The notes beneath the pieces were generated by a model that was not told where the DNA came from, made no database searches, and worked only from the letters and a program-made list of their open reading frames with translations. The position numbers were made by a program, and so were the translations under genes. DNA of 64,000 nucleotides, taken from Flexivirga endophytica (GTDB lineage: Bacteria > Actinomycetota > Actinomycetes > Actinomycetales > Dermatophilaceae). Numbering within the stretch: the first letter of the stretch is position 1; every line of letters starts with the position of its first letter. The DNA lies in contig NZ_BMHI01000002.1 in assembly GCF_014640635.1 (NCBI RefSeq), positions 248,001-312,000 of the forward strand. Direction: 5' to 3'. Of the stretch, positions 1-9,600 are shown piece by piece.

Positions 1-305
1 ATGTCACTCGCGACCAGCACGAGTGACGCTGCGGCCATGGATCCGGCGCCGGCGACGGCGAGCGCGACCGACGCGGAGTGAGGACCGGTGCCGCGCAGCA
101 CCACCGCGACCAGGACGACGATGGCGAGGAAGAGGTTGTAGAACCCCTGATTGAACGCCAACGGCTTTGTCTGCTCTGCCTGTTCGGCGCTGACGCCGAA
201 GGTGGCACGCGTGCGTGGAGCCGTCCATGCGAAGGACTCCAGCCAGAAGATGTAGACGTGCAGCAGGGCAGCGAGCACGAGGAGCACGGAGGCCACGATC
301 GACAT
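1..305 (-). CDS. DUF1304 family membrane protein, 3' end outside window
   Basis: The reverse strand from an ATG at 305 reads MSIVASVLLVLAALLHVYIF and continues open to the window edge. The tryptophan and aromatic residues after the first helix and the segment FNQGFYNLFLA match the DUF1304 (COG3759) family of about 120-residue proteins with four membrane helices. About 101 codons are visible, so only the last helix is missing. The molecular role of the family is not established. It lies 32 bp beyond the end of the methyltransferase gene on the same strand, so the two may be co-transcribed. Confidence 0.85.
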   Translation of the reverse strand, partial: MSIVASVLLVLAALLHVYIFWLESFAWTAPRTRATFGVSAEQAEQTKPLAFNQGFYNLFLAIVVLVAVVLRGTGPHSASVALAVAGAGSMAAASLVLVASD

Positions 306-337
306 ACGCGGAGCTTACTGACCCGGGAGTTGACAGG

Positions 338-1015
338 TCAGGCCTTGCGACGGGCCAGCAGCGTGGAGTCGTCGATCTCGACGGTCCGCCCGTCACGGGT
401 GACGGTGCGGGGGCGCTGCTGCACCACCAACGCCTCGAAGTCGTCCGGCAACCCCGGCACCAGGTCCTCGGCGAGGAACATCGCCTTGCGTTTGCTCTCG
501 GTCAGCTCGGCGAAGTGTGCGGCGGGAGAGTGCCCCACGACCAGCAGGTGCCCGCCCGGCGCGACGGCGGCACCCAGCCGACCCACGGCGTCGACCATCC
601 GGCCGTCCGGCAGGTGCAGGAAGTGTGAGGTGACCAGGTCGTAGGACCGGCCCGCGGCGTCGAACTCGCGGGCGTCGACCTGCCACCAGTGGGTGCGGTC
701 GGCCACACCGGCGTCCGCTGCGTGCTGCGCTGCGCGGGCGAGACCCTTGCTCGAGAAGTCCGCGCCCGTGACCTGCCAACCCTGCTGAGCCAGCCAGATG
801 ACGTCGCCGCCCTCGCCGCAGCCGACGTCGAGCGCGGTGCCGGGCGACAGCTTGCCGGCCTCGGCCACCAACTGTGGGTTGGGCTTTCCGCTCCAGACCG
901 AGTCGGCTCCGTCATACCGCTCGTTCCAGGAGGTTGCCTCGAAATAGTCGGGGTCGGTGGGGCTCGCCCCGTGCTGGTGCTGGTGCTTGTGCTCTGCGGT
1001 CTCGTTGCTCTGCAT
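338..1015 (-). CDS. class I SAM-dependent methyltransferase
   Basis: A 225-residue protein with the SAM-binding motif I ALDVGCGEGGD at about residue 61, an acidic residue at the end of strand beta2 (VTGADFSS), and the later strand YDLVTSHFLHLP. A histidine-rich tail (EHKHQHQHG) lies near the N-terminus. This is the general methyltransferase-11/25 type used on small molecules or thiols; the substrate cannot be read from sequence. The frame is open further upstream, but the ATG at 1015 is chosen because the extension has no family similarity and a CATGCT box sits 6 nt upstream, as in leaderless actinobacterial genes. Cytosolic enzyme. Confidence 0.85.
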   Translation of the reverse strand: MQSNETAEHKHQHQHGASPTDPDYFEATSWNERYDGADSVWSGKPNPQLVAEAGKLSPGTALDVGCGEGGDVIWLAQQGWQVTGADFSSKGLARAAQHAADAGVADRTHWWQVDAREFDAAGRSYDLVTSHFLHLPDGRMVDAVGRLGAAVAPGGHLLVVGHSPAAHFAELTESKRKAMFLAEDLVPGLPDDFEALVVQQRPRTVTRDGRTVEIDDSTLLARRKA

Positions 1016-1099
1016 GCGATCAGCATGGCAAGCCTGCAAGAGACTTGGCAAACGTTGTTGCCAGATCAGCAAACTGCCGTTGTAGGGCGCAGCGCCCGC

Positions 1100-2605
1100 T
1101 CAGGGCGCAGTGGTCTGCTTCTGCGGAGGCTCGTCGATCTTGGTGCGCTCGCCGTGCGGGTTGCGGAAGAACACCACGGCGAGCACGGCCACGATCGCGA
1201 TGCCCGCCGGCAAGTAGAGCGCCTCGCCCATCGCTCGGGAGAAGCCGTCGGCGACGAACGCCGGCAGGTGTCCGGCGGCCCCGGCAGCACCTTCGGTCGC
1301 CGAGTAGGAACCGGCGGACTCACCCAGGTGCGCGTGCAGGCGGGACTCCATCACCGCGGCGATCGCGGCACTGCCGATGACCGCGCCGACCTGCCGGGTC
1401 ATGTTGTAGACACCGGCGCCGGCTCCGGCGCGCTGCGGTGGCAGCGTCCTGGTCGCCGTCACCGACAGCGGAGACCACATGAAGGCGTTGGCAAGACCGA
1501 GCAGCGCCAGCGGCAGCACGAGCTGCCAGGTCGGCAGGCCCGGCCCGAGGATCGCGCCCAGCCAGAAGAGCGACACCGTCAGGCAGACCAGACCGAACCC
1601 ACCGATCAGCGACGGGTGGTAGCGGTCCACCATCTGGCCGACGAACGGTGCGCCGACCACATTGACCAGCGCCATCGGCACGAAGAGCAGCCCGGCCTGG
1701 GTCGGGGACAACTCACGCACCACCTGCGCGTAGAGCATCATCGGCAGCGCGAACGAGGTGATCACGAAGCCGACGATGCTGATCGCGATGTTCGCCAGGC
1801 TGAAGTTGCGATCCTTGAAGAGCACGAGCGGCACCAGCGGGTCGGCCTTGGTGCGCGTCTGCCACCACACGAAGATCACCAGCAGCACCACACCGACCGC
1901 GATCAGCAACGGCACCGAGACGAAGCTCCACACGGAGCCCCAGTCGTAGGACTCACCCTCCTGTATGCCGAACACCAGGCAGAACAACCCGGCGCCACTG
2001 AGCGCGACGCCGACCCAGTCGAACGTGTGCGTGTGCACCGGCAGCGACGGCACCAGCCACCACGCGAGCGCGAAGCCGACGACGCCGACCGGCACGTTGA
2101 TGTAGAAGATCCACTCCCAGCCCCAGTTGGTGGTGATCACGCCACCGAGGACCGGACCGACCAGCGTCGCCACACCGGCGACGGCTCCCCACAGGCTCAT
2201 CGCCTGCCCGCGCCGCTCGCCCGGGAAGGTGCGGGTGATGACCGCCATCGTCTGCGGCGTCATCATCGCCGCGCCGACGCCCTGCACGACGCGTGCTGCG
2301 ATCAGCATGCCGATGCTGCCGGTCAGCCCGCACCACAGTGAGGACAGCGTGAACACCGCCAGGCCGATCAGGTAGAGACGGCGTGGCCCGAACCGGTCGC
2401 CCAGCCGGCCGGCGACCAGCAGCGGCACGGCATACGCCAGCAGGTAGGCGCTGACCACCCAGACCGCGCTGTTGATGTCGGTGTGCAAACCCTCTTGGAG
2501 CGCGGGTATGGCGACCGTCACGATGGTCGAGTCCACCAGGATCATGAAGAACCCGATGCACAACGCGATCAACGCGCGCCATGGATTGACCTGCTGCAAC
2601 TCCAA
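1100..2605 (-). CDS. MFS transporter, DHA2 (EmrB/QacA) drug:H+ antiporter family
   Basis: About 501 residues rich in hydrophobic segments, compatible with the 14 helices of the DHA2 family. Motif D1 appears early (LVDSTIVTVAIPAL, about residues 20-33), followed by the loop-2 motif GRLGDRFGPRR. The family exports drugs or metabolites using the proton gradient. The open frame begins much further upstream, but that part is not protein-like. A TTG at 2605 preceded by AGAAGGA at good spacing is the likely start. The C-terminus is hydrophilic (ending PPQKQTTAP). No regulator is adjacent, so the substrate is unknown. Confidence 0.85.
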   Translation of the reverse strand: MELQQVNPWRALIALCIGFFMILVDSTIVTVAIPALQEGLHTDINSAVWVVSAYLLAYAVPLLVAGRLGDRFGPRRLYLIGLAVFTLSSLWCGLTGSIGMLIAARVVQGVGAAMMTPQTMAVITRTFPGERRGQAMSLWGAVAGVATLVGPVLGGVITTNWGWEWIFYINVPVGVVGFALAWWLVPSLPVHTHTFDWVGVALSGAGLFCLVFGIQEGESYDWGSVWSFVSVPLLIAVGVVLLVIFVWWQTRTKADPLVPLVLFKDRNFSLANIAISIVGFVITSFALPMMLYAQVVRELSPTQAGLLFVPMALVNVVGAPFVGQMVDRYHPSLIGGFGLVCLTVSLFWLGAILGPGLPTWQLVLPLALLGLANAFMWSPLSVTATRTLPPQRAGAGAGVYNMTRQVGAVIGSAAIAAVMESRLHAHLGESAGSYSATEGAAGAAGHLPAFVADGFSRAMGEALYLPAGIAIVAVLAVVFFRNPHGERTKIDEPPQKQTTAP

Positions 2606-2744
2606 GAGGGGGGTCCTTCTGAGGGTGGGATCAAAGGGTCGGGGAGACGTCCCCGGGAACTTCACAATCCTATGTTGTCGGGCCGACAACGGAACCCTGC
2701 CCGCTCCTATGGCGACTGGCCGGCCCGCGGCTCGGTCGTGTCGG

Positions 2745-2794
2745 GGTCCCCGCGAAGTATTCGGGGAGCGCAGCGGAGGAGAAACTTCGTGGGG
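2745..2794. repeat. palindromic element, family II, intergenic copy
   Basis: An imperfect palindrome with outer arms like ccccgcgaagt and acttcgtgggg around a core of ggggagcgcagcggagg. A near relative lies in frame inside the short thrS gene (21391-21438). This copy sits between the DHA2 transporter start and the terminator of the antitoxin-like gene. Confidence 0.6.
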
Positions 2795-2801
2795 TGACAA
2801 A

Positions 2802-2831
2802 GGCCCGCCCCGGAGAATGCCGGGACGGGCC
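2802..2831 (-). terminator. hairpin terminator of the antitoxin-like gene
   Basis: Arms ggcccgccccgg and ccgggacgggcc with a 6-nt loop and one internal mismatch. It lies 25 bp after the stop codon of the gene at 2856-3179. No strong T-run follows, which is common for actinobacterial terminators. Confidence 0.6.
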
Positions 2832-2855
2832 ACTGATGGCTGACGACTGGTGAAC

Positions 2856-3179
2856 TCAGCTGCCGGACGGCGGCGTCTGGCCCGGCTCGGTGGGTGGCGG
2901 CACCTGGCCGTCGCCGGGAGTCGGTCCGGTCGTGCCCGGCGCACCGCCGGTGTCCGGGCGCTGCTCGGCCAGCTTGTCGGCGCCCTTGAGGGCCGCGTCC
3001 TGCGCCTTCTCGAGCTTGTCGTGATATTTGCCCTGGGTCTTCTCGTCGATCTTCGACGTCAGTTTGCCCAGGACGCCGGCGAACTTGTCGCGATTCTCGT
3101 GGGCGAGCTTGCCGGCCTTCTCCTTCGCCTGCTGGGCGGCGTCACCGGCGTTCTTCTTGAAATCTTCACTGTTGGGCAC
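2856..3179 (-). CDS. Rv0909/MT0933-like antitoxin family protein
   Basis: A 107-residue, lysine- and aspartate-rich helical protein (KEKAGKLAHENRDKFAGVLG, then KIDEKTQGKYHDKLEKAQDA) followed by a proline-rich tail (PPPTEPGQTPPSGS). The helical pattern with KTxGKYHDKxEKA fits the MT0933-like antitoxin family of mycobacteria and relatives. No toxin gene (Rv0910-like, SRPBCC) is next to it, so an antitoxin role here is only inferred from the family; it could be a stand-alone CsbD-like small protein. It diverges from recC. ATG start at 3179. Confidence 0.65.
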   Translation of the reverse strand: MPNSEDFKKNAGDAAQQAKEKAGKLAHENRDKFAGVLGKLTSKIDEKTQGKYHDKLEKAQDAALKGADKLAEQRPDTGGAPGTTGPTPGDGQVPPPTEPGQTPPSGS

Positions 3180-3285
3180 GGTGCAACTCCCTTACTGGTA
3201 GACCTTCAACTATTGATGCCAAACGCCGTCGACGCAACATCCGTTCCGCGGTGCGGGGCGCGGAGCCGGAGTCGGTCCGTCGTCA

Positions 3286-3291
3286 TACAGT
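3286..3291 (+). promoter_or_regulatory. -10 box of leaderless recC promoter
   Basis: TACAGT, followed by exactly 6 nt and the GTG start of recC. A TANNNT box this close to the start codon implies transcription from, or within a base of, the start codon. Confidence 0.5.
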
Positions 3292-3297
3292 CAACGC

Positions 3298-6200
3298 GTG
3301 ACGTTGATCCTGCATCGTGCCGAGCGCACCGACGTGCTCGCCGATGGCCTGGCGCGGTTGCTGAGCGACCCGCTCGACGACCCGTTCGTGCAGGAGCTGG
3401 TCATCGTGCCGACGCGCGGTGTCGAGCGGTGGCTGGCGCAATCGCTCTCGCACCGGCTGGGCGCGGGCTCGCGCGGTGGGGACGGCATTTGCGCCGGGGT
3501 GCGGTTCGTCGCGCCGCACTCGCTGGTCGCGTTGCTGACCGGGCGCGAACGCGACGACCCCTGGCATCCCGACCGTCTGGTCTGGCCGCTGCTCGAGCAG
3601 ATCGACGCCCACCTCGACGAGCCGTGGAGCCGGACTCTCGCCGAGCATCTCGGACACGGCACCGACGACCCGGACGGGCACAAGGCCGGTCGACGCTATG
3701 CCGTCGCGCGCCGGGTCGCCGGCCTCTTCTCCTCGTATGCCGCCCAGCGGCCGAGCCTGCTCACGGCGTGGGGTGCGGGACAGTTGACCGACGGCACGAC
3801 CACCCCACTCGACCCGGATCTGGTGTGGCAGGCGCAGCTGTGGCGACTGCTGGCCGATGGGGTCCCGGAGCCGACGCCGTCCGCCCGTCACGCGCGGACC
3901 GTGCAGCAATTGCGCGAAGGTCAGGATCCGGCCCCGAACGCCGCTCTGCCACCACGCATCTCGCTCTTCGGGCACACACGCATGCCGGTCACTGAGCTCG
4001 AGTTGCTGGAGGCTCTCGCCATACACCGGGATGTGCATCTGTGGCTGCCGCAACCGTCCGACGCGCTCTGGCAGGCCGCTGCCGGCATACCTGCCGGGGT
4101 CGTGGCACGCGCCGATGACGACAGCGCCGAGCTGGTGCACCATCCGTTGCTCGCCTCGCTCGGCCGGGACGCGCGCGAGCTGCAGCGCGGGCTGCCGCCG
4201 GCGGAGGACCGCACCGAGGCAGGGCAACAGCTGGCCGAAGCATCGACCGCACTGGGATGGTTGCAGCACGACATACACCGGAATGTGTTGCCGGCGAACG
4301 ATATTCGCGTGCAACGGCCCGTCACCACCGATGACCGGTCGATCCAGGTGCATGCCTGTCACGGTGCCGCGCGGCAGGTCGAGGTTCTGCGCGAGGTGCT
4401 GACCGGCCTGCTGCAGGACGACCCGACCCTGGAGCCGCGGGACATCCTGGTGATGTGTCCTGACATCGAGAGTTACGCGCCGTTGGTGCAGGCTGCGTTC
4501 GGGCTGGGCGAGCCGTCGGGCGGCACGACAGCTGGCCACCCCGCGCACACGTTGCGTGTCAAGCTCGCCGACCGGTCGTTGGCCGGCGTCAACCCACTAT
4601 TCGAAATCGCCTCTGATCTGGTCGATTTCGCGGTCGGACGGCTTCGGGTCAGTGACCTGCGCACCCTCATCGCACGGGAGCCGGTCCGTCGGCGGTTCGG
4701 CTTTGACGAGGAGGACCTCGAGCGCATCGCCGAGTGGATCGCCGAGGCTGAGATCCGTTGGGGGATGGACGACGAGCATCGTCGGCGGTTCGAGCTGCAG
4801 GAGATCGACCAGAACACCTGGCGGTTCGGCCTGCGCCGGTTGCTGCTCGGTGTCGCGATGAGCTCCGCCGGCGGTGCCGCGGTCGGTGACGTGCTGCCGG
4901 TGGACGACGTGGAGAGCGGCGACATCGATCTGATCGGCCGGTTCGCAGAGCTCGTCGACCGCATCGACGGTGCCCTGGGCGCGTTGCAGGGCGCCCGCAC
5001 CGCTGACGACTGGATGGGCGCGCTTGCCGAGGGTGTCGGTGGACTCGGCGCCGTTTCACGCGAAACCATCTGGCAGCAAGCACAATTCGACCGAGAGCTG
5101 CAAATCGTGCGTGCGACCGCAGCCGGCGGCACTGACCTGCGGGTCAGCGACGTGCGGCAACTGTTGCGTGCCCGGCTCGAGGGTCGTGCGACCCGGGCCA
5201 ACTTCCGCACCGGGACCATCACCGTCTGCACCATGATGCCGATGCGGTCCGTGCCACACCGGGTGATCTGCCTGCTCGGTCTCGACGACGGAGTGTTCCC
5301 GCGCACCAGTGGCATCGACGGCGACGATGTGCTTGCGCGCAATCCGCTGACGGGAGAACGCGATCCGCGCAGTGAAGACCGTCAGCTGTTGCTCGACGCG
5401 GTGCTGGCGGCGACCAATCACCTGGTTGTCACCTACACCGGCGCCGGCGAGCGCACCGGTGCCGAGCGTCCGCCGGCAGCGCCGCTGGGCGAGCTGATCG
5501 ACGCCGCCCGCCGGTGCGCCATCTGGCCGGAGGGCCACGACGTTGTCACGCGTCATCCGTTGCAGCCCTTCGACGCCCGCAACCTCGTGCCGGGAGCGCT
5601 CGGCACCGCAGCGGCGTTCAGCTTCGACCGCACCGCGCTCGTCGGCGCGCGCGCTGCCCAGCATCAGCGGGTCCGCGACCCGCGCCTGTTGCGTGCGCCG
5701 TTGCCGCGGCAGCCCGTCGGCGACATCAACTTCGCCGACCTCGCGCGCTTCTTCGCCGACCCCGCAGCGCATTTCGTACGGCGGCGGCTCGACGTCGCAC
5801 TGCCCTACGAGGAGGACAGCGTGGACGACGCCATGCCGATCACGCTCGACGGATTGCAGAAGTGGCAGATCGGCGACCGTGCGCTGCAGGAGTCGCTGGT
5901 CGGCACCGCACCCCACGACATCACCCGGATGGAGCAGCTGCGGGGCGCCATACCGCCCGGTGCGCTGGGGCAGGAGGTGCTACGTACGACGATCGACGGC
6001 GTCAAGGCGCTGCGCGACCCGGTCGTGCAGCTGCTGCTGCGGGAGACCTCGAGCATCGACCTGGACATCCGGCTGCCCGACGGTCGACGGGTGACCGGCA
6101 CGGTCGGCGACCTGCGCGGCGACGTGCATCTCGCCATCACCTTCTCCACACTGCGCGCCAAGCAACGGCTGCAGTCGTGGTTGACCCTGCTCGCCCTGGC

Positions 6201-6675
6201 GGCCGGCGCACCCGACCACCCCTGGCAGGCCGCGGTCGCCGGGTGGCTGCGCGGCGGCAAGCAGCGACAGGCCGGTTACTACCTGACCGGCGGGCTCGAC
6301 CAGGAGACCGCGACGCGACATCTCGCCGACCTGGTCGACGTCCACGACCGCGGCATGTGCGACGCCATCCCGCTGCCGCTGGACACTTCGTTCGCCTATG
6401 CCGAGAAGCTGCTGCAGCGCTCCGGCAGCGAACGCGTCGCTGCCGAATTCGGCCGACGCAAGTGGGACGGCAGTGGTTTCGGCGATCGACGCATCCCCGG
6501 CGATGCCGAGAAGCCCGCCCAAGAGCTGCTGTATGGCGGGCCGATCCCCTTCACCGATCTGCTCGCCGAGCGGCCCGTCGACGACGAGGCCTGGAATCCG
6601 TCAACCAGCCGGCTCGGCCAATATGCGCTGCGGGTGTGGGCTCCGCTGCTCCAGAACCAGGCGGCACACACGTGA
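3298..6675 (+). CDS. recC: exodeoxyribonuclease V subunit gamma (RecC)
   Basis: A 1125-residue protein beginning MTLILHRAERTDVLADGLAR. RecC is the Chi-scanning subunit of RecBCD: a degenerate SF1 helicase fold without a Walker A site, fused to an inactive nuclease-like domain. The length equals the family norm. Recognisable blocks are the VPTRGVERWLAQSLSHRLG segment (residues 38-56) and the C-terminal half with RSVPHRVICLLGLDDGVFPR (about residues 645-664). It is the first gene of a recC-recB-recD operon, and its TGA overlaps the recB ATG by 1 nt. GTG start supported by an upstream -10 box. Confidence 0.93.
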   Translation: MTLILHRAERTDVLADGLARLLSDPLDDPFVQELVIVPTRGVERWLAQSLSHRLGAGSRGGDGICAGVRFVAPHSLVALLTGRERDDPWHPDRLVWPLLEQIDAHLDEPWSRTLAEHLGHGTDDPDGHKAGRRYAVARRVAGLFSSYAAQRPSLLTAWGAGQLTDGTTTPLDPDLVWQAQLWRLLADGVPEPTPSARHARTVQQLREGQDPAPNAALPPRISLFGHTRMPVTELELLEALAIHRDVHLWLPQPSDALWQAAAGIPAGVVARADDDSAELVHHPLLASLGRDARELQRGLPPAEDRTEAGQQLAEASTALGWLQHDIHRNVLPANDIRVQRPVTTDDRSIQVHACHGAARQVEVLREVLTGLLQDDPTLEPRDILVMCPDIESYAPLVQAAFGLGEPSGGTTAGHPAHTLRVKLADRSLAGVNPLFEIASDLVDFAVGRLRVSDLRTLIAREPVRRRFGFDEEDLERIAEWIAEAEIRWGMDDEHRRRFELQEIDQNTWRFGLRRLLLGVAMSSAGGAAVGDVLPVDDVESGDIDLIGRFAELVDRIDGALGALQGARTADDWMGALAEGVGGLGAVSRETIWQQAQFDRELQIVRATAAGGTDLRVSDVRQLLRARLEGRATRANFRTGTITVCTMMPMRSVPHRVICLLGLDDGVFPRTSGIDGDDVLARNPLTGERDPRSEDRQLLLDAVLAATNHLVVTYTGAGERTGAERPPAAPLGELIDAARRCAIWPEGHDVVTRHPLQPFDARNLVPGALGTAAAFSFDRTALVGARAAQHQRVRDPRLLRAPLPRQPVGDINFADLARFFADPAAHFVRRRLDVALPYEEDSVDDAMPITLDGLQKWQIGDRALQESLVGTAPHDITRMEQLRGAIPPGALGQEVLRTTIDGVKALRDPVVQLLLRETSSIDLDIRLPDGRRVTGTVGDLRGDVHLAITFSTLRAKQRLQSWLTLLALAAGAPDHPWQAAVAGWLRGGKQRQAGYYLTGGLDQETATRHLADLVDVHDRGMCDAIPLPLDTSFAYAEKLLQRSGSERVAAEFGRRKWDGSGFGDRRIPGDAEKPAQELLYGGPIPFTDLLAERPVDDEAWNPSTSRLGQYALRVWAPLLQNQAAHT

Positions 6676-9600
6676 TGACCCCACTCCTCGACGAGCCCTT
6701 CGACATACACGGCCCGCTGCCGACCGGCACGACCGTGCTCGAGGCGAGCGCGGGCACCGGCAAGACGTGGACGATCGCGGCGCTGGTGACGCGGTATGTC
6801 GCCGAGGGCGTCCACACGCTCGACGAACTGCTGGTGGTCACTTTCGGGCGCGCTGCTTCCAGGGAGCTGCGCGAGCGGGTCCGCGAGCAGCTCGTGGCCT
6901 GCGCCGAGGCGCTGGACGACCCAGACGCCATACCGACCGACCCGCTGCTGGTGACGCTGCGCGACGTCGACCCGGCAGAGCGTGCGACACGGGCCAGGCG
7001 GGTCCGCGACGCGCTCGCCGCGTTCGACGAGGCGACGATCGCGACGATCCATCAGTTCTGTCACCAGGTGCTGCGTGGCCTGGGCATCGCCGGTGACACC
7101 GACGCCGGCGCCACCCTCGTCGAGGACGTCGACGATCTGCTGATGGAGGTTGTCGACGACCTCTACCTGCGCGGTTTCGCACGCCAGGAGAGCCGGCCGG
7201 AGTTCGACCTGGCCGAGGCGCGGCGGATCGCCCGCCGGGTCGCGGGCGACCCGAGCGCACAACTGGTGCCGCTGCGGCCCGAGCCCAACACACCGGCGGC
7301 CCGCCGGGTCGGATTCGCCCGGGCGGTGCGTGGCGAGCTCGCCCGTCGCAAGCGCCGCCTCGGCGTCCTGACCTACGACGACCTGCTCTCCCAGGTTGCC
7401 GACGCCCTGCGCGACCCCGACGGTCCGGCGCGTGAGCGACTGCGGCGGCAGTGGAAGGTCGTGCTGATCGACGAGTTCCAGGACACCGATCCGGTGCAGT
7501 GGGAGGTCTTCGACCGGGCGTTCCGCGGGCACGCGACGATGGTGCTGATCGGCGATCCGAAGCAGGCCATCTACGCATTCCGTGGCGGTGACGTCACGAC
7601 CTACCTGCAGGCCGCGCACACCGCAGGAGTGCGGCGGACGCTCGGCACCAACTGGCGTTCCGACGCGCCGCTGGTCGCTGCGCTCGGCCGGTTCCTGACC
7701 GGTGCCGCACTCGGCGACCCCGAGATCCTGGTCCACCCGGTGACCGCGAGCCACACCGAGACCCGGCTGGTCGGAGCACCCGAGCCCGCGCCGTTCCGGA
7801 TCCGGTTGCTCGGCGCCGACCAGGTCGCCCGGTCCCAACTGCTGAAGGACGACGCGATTCGTGCGGCGGCCTACCGCGAGCGCGCGGCGCAGGACGCGGC
7901 CCACGACATCGCGCGACTACTGGGTTCCAATGCCACGTATGACGATTCGGGTCATGCCCGTCCGATCCGACCCAGCGACATCGCTGTCCTGGCGAGCCGC
8001 AACGACCACCTGGCGCTGATGCAGCAGCAACTGCGCGAGGTCGGTGTGCCGGCAGTGCTCAGTGGCGCCGGCAGCGTCTTCCGCACGCCGGCCGCGCGGG
8101 CGTGGCGCATCCTGCTGGAGGCCATGGACCAGCCGCATCGGTCCGCGCGGATCCGTGCCGCTGCGCTCACACCCTTCATCGGCAAGACCGCGACGGAGCT
8201 CGACGCCGACAGCGAGCTGCTCACCGAGCAGGTGACTGACCGGGTCCGCTGGCTCGCGTCGGTCTACGAACGCCGAGGCATCGCAGCTGTTTTCGAGATC
8301 TGCAACATCGACGGTCTGCCGGCGCGGGTGCTCGCCGAGATCGGCGGTGAGCGTGAGCTGACCGACCTGCGGCACATCGCCGAGGCCCTGCACGCGGTCT
8401 CGATGGAGCGGGCGAGCGGACTGCCGGCGCTGCTGGCCTGGCTGCAGGAGCAGGCCGAGCAGGACCGTCCCGCATCGGGTGACGCACGGGCTCGGCGCCT
8501 CGACAGTGATGCGCAGGCCGTCCAGCTGCTGACCATCCACGGCAGCAAGGGACTCGAATTCCCAATTGTCTACTTACCTTTCGTCGCCGACCGATGGGTG
8601 AGCGACGACGACAACCCGCTGTTCCACGCGCCAGGCGATCCGCCGCGCCGGTCGATCTACGTCGGTCAGGCCGACCGGGAGGCCGGCAAGCTGGCCCGGC
8701 AGGAGGACGCCGGCGAGTCACTCCGCCTGCTGTATGTCGCGCTCACCCGGGCCAAGTCGCAGGTCGTCGCCTGGTGGGGACCGTCCAACAATGCACCCGA
8801 CTCGGCGATTCATCGGATGCTGATCGACCGCGATCCGGCAGCGCCGACAGCCGCCGGTGCGATCGCGGACTCACGTGGGCACCGCAGCGAGACGGAGGCT
8901 GGTGCCCTGTTGCAGCGCTGGTCGGATGCCGGTGGGCCGCAGTGGGAGCGGGTCACCAAGGCGGGCTCCGATCCGGTCCGATCGGCAGTCGCGGCAACCG
9001 ATCTCACGGTCCGCCGGTTCACTCGGGTCATCGACGAGGATTGGCGTCGCACGTCGTACTCGGCACTCAGCCGTGTCCTTGAGCAGCTTCCCGCCGCGGA
9101 CGGTGTGAGCAGCGAGCCCGACGCCGACGTGAAGAACGACGAGCTGCTCCTCGAGCATGCTGATCGAGTAGCGGGCGAGGAACGAGACCGCGTATCGAGA
9201 TCCGCGCACCTCGACAGCGGTCTCGACCGCGAGTCCCCGATGGCTACTCTGCCCGTCGGAGCCACCTTCGGCTCGCTCGTCCACGCAGTCCTCGAGACCG
9301 CCGACCCGACGGCGACCGACCTGGCCGCGGAGCTCACCACGCGGGTCCACGAGCAGCTGGTCCGCTGGCCGGTCGATGTCGACGTGGAGGTGCTGGTCGA
9401 CGCGCTGGTGAGGGTCTACGACACACCTCTCGGACCGCTCGCCGGCGGAGTCACGCTGCGCTCGGTCGGCCGGAACAAGCTGGCAGAGCTCGATTTCGAG
9501 CTACCGCTGGGGGCTCAGGACGGCGACGAGCGTGTCCGGTTGGGTCAGCTGGCCGCCATACTCCGTCGGCACCTGGCAGCCGGCGATCCGCTGCTGCCCT

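Noticed and set aside
689-2341. 550-codon open frame antisense to the methyltransferase and MFS genes
   Set aside because: Arg/His/Gln-rich random composition and exact opposition to two well-recognised genes; a high-GC artefact, like several other long antisense frames here.
2856-3179. Complete toxin-antitoxin pair at the Rv0909-like gene
   Set aside because: No SRPBCC toxin gene follows; the neighbour is recC on the other strand.
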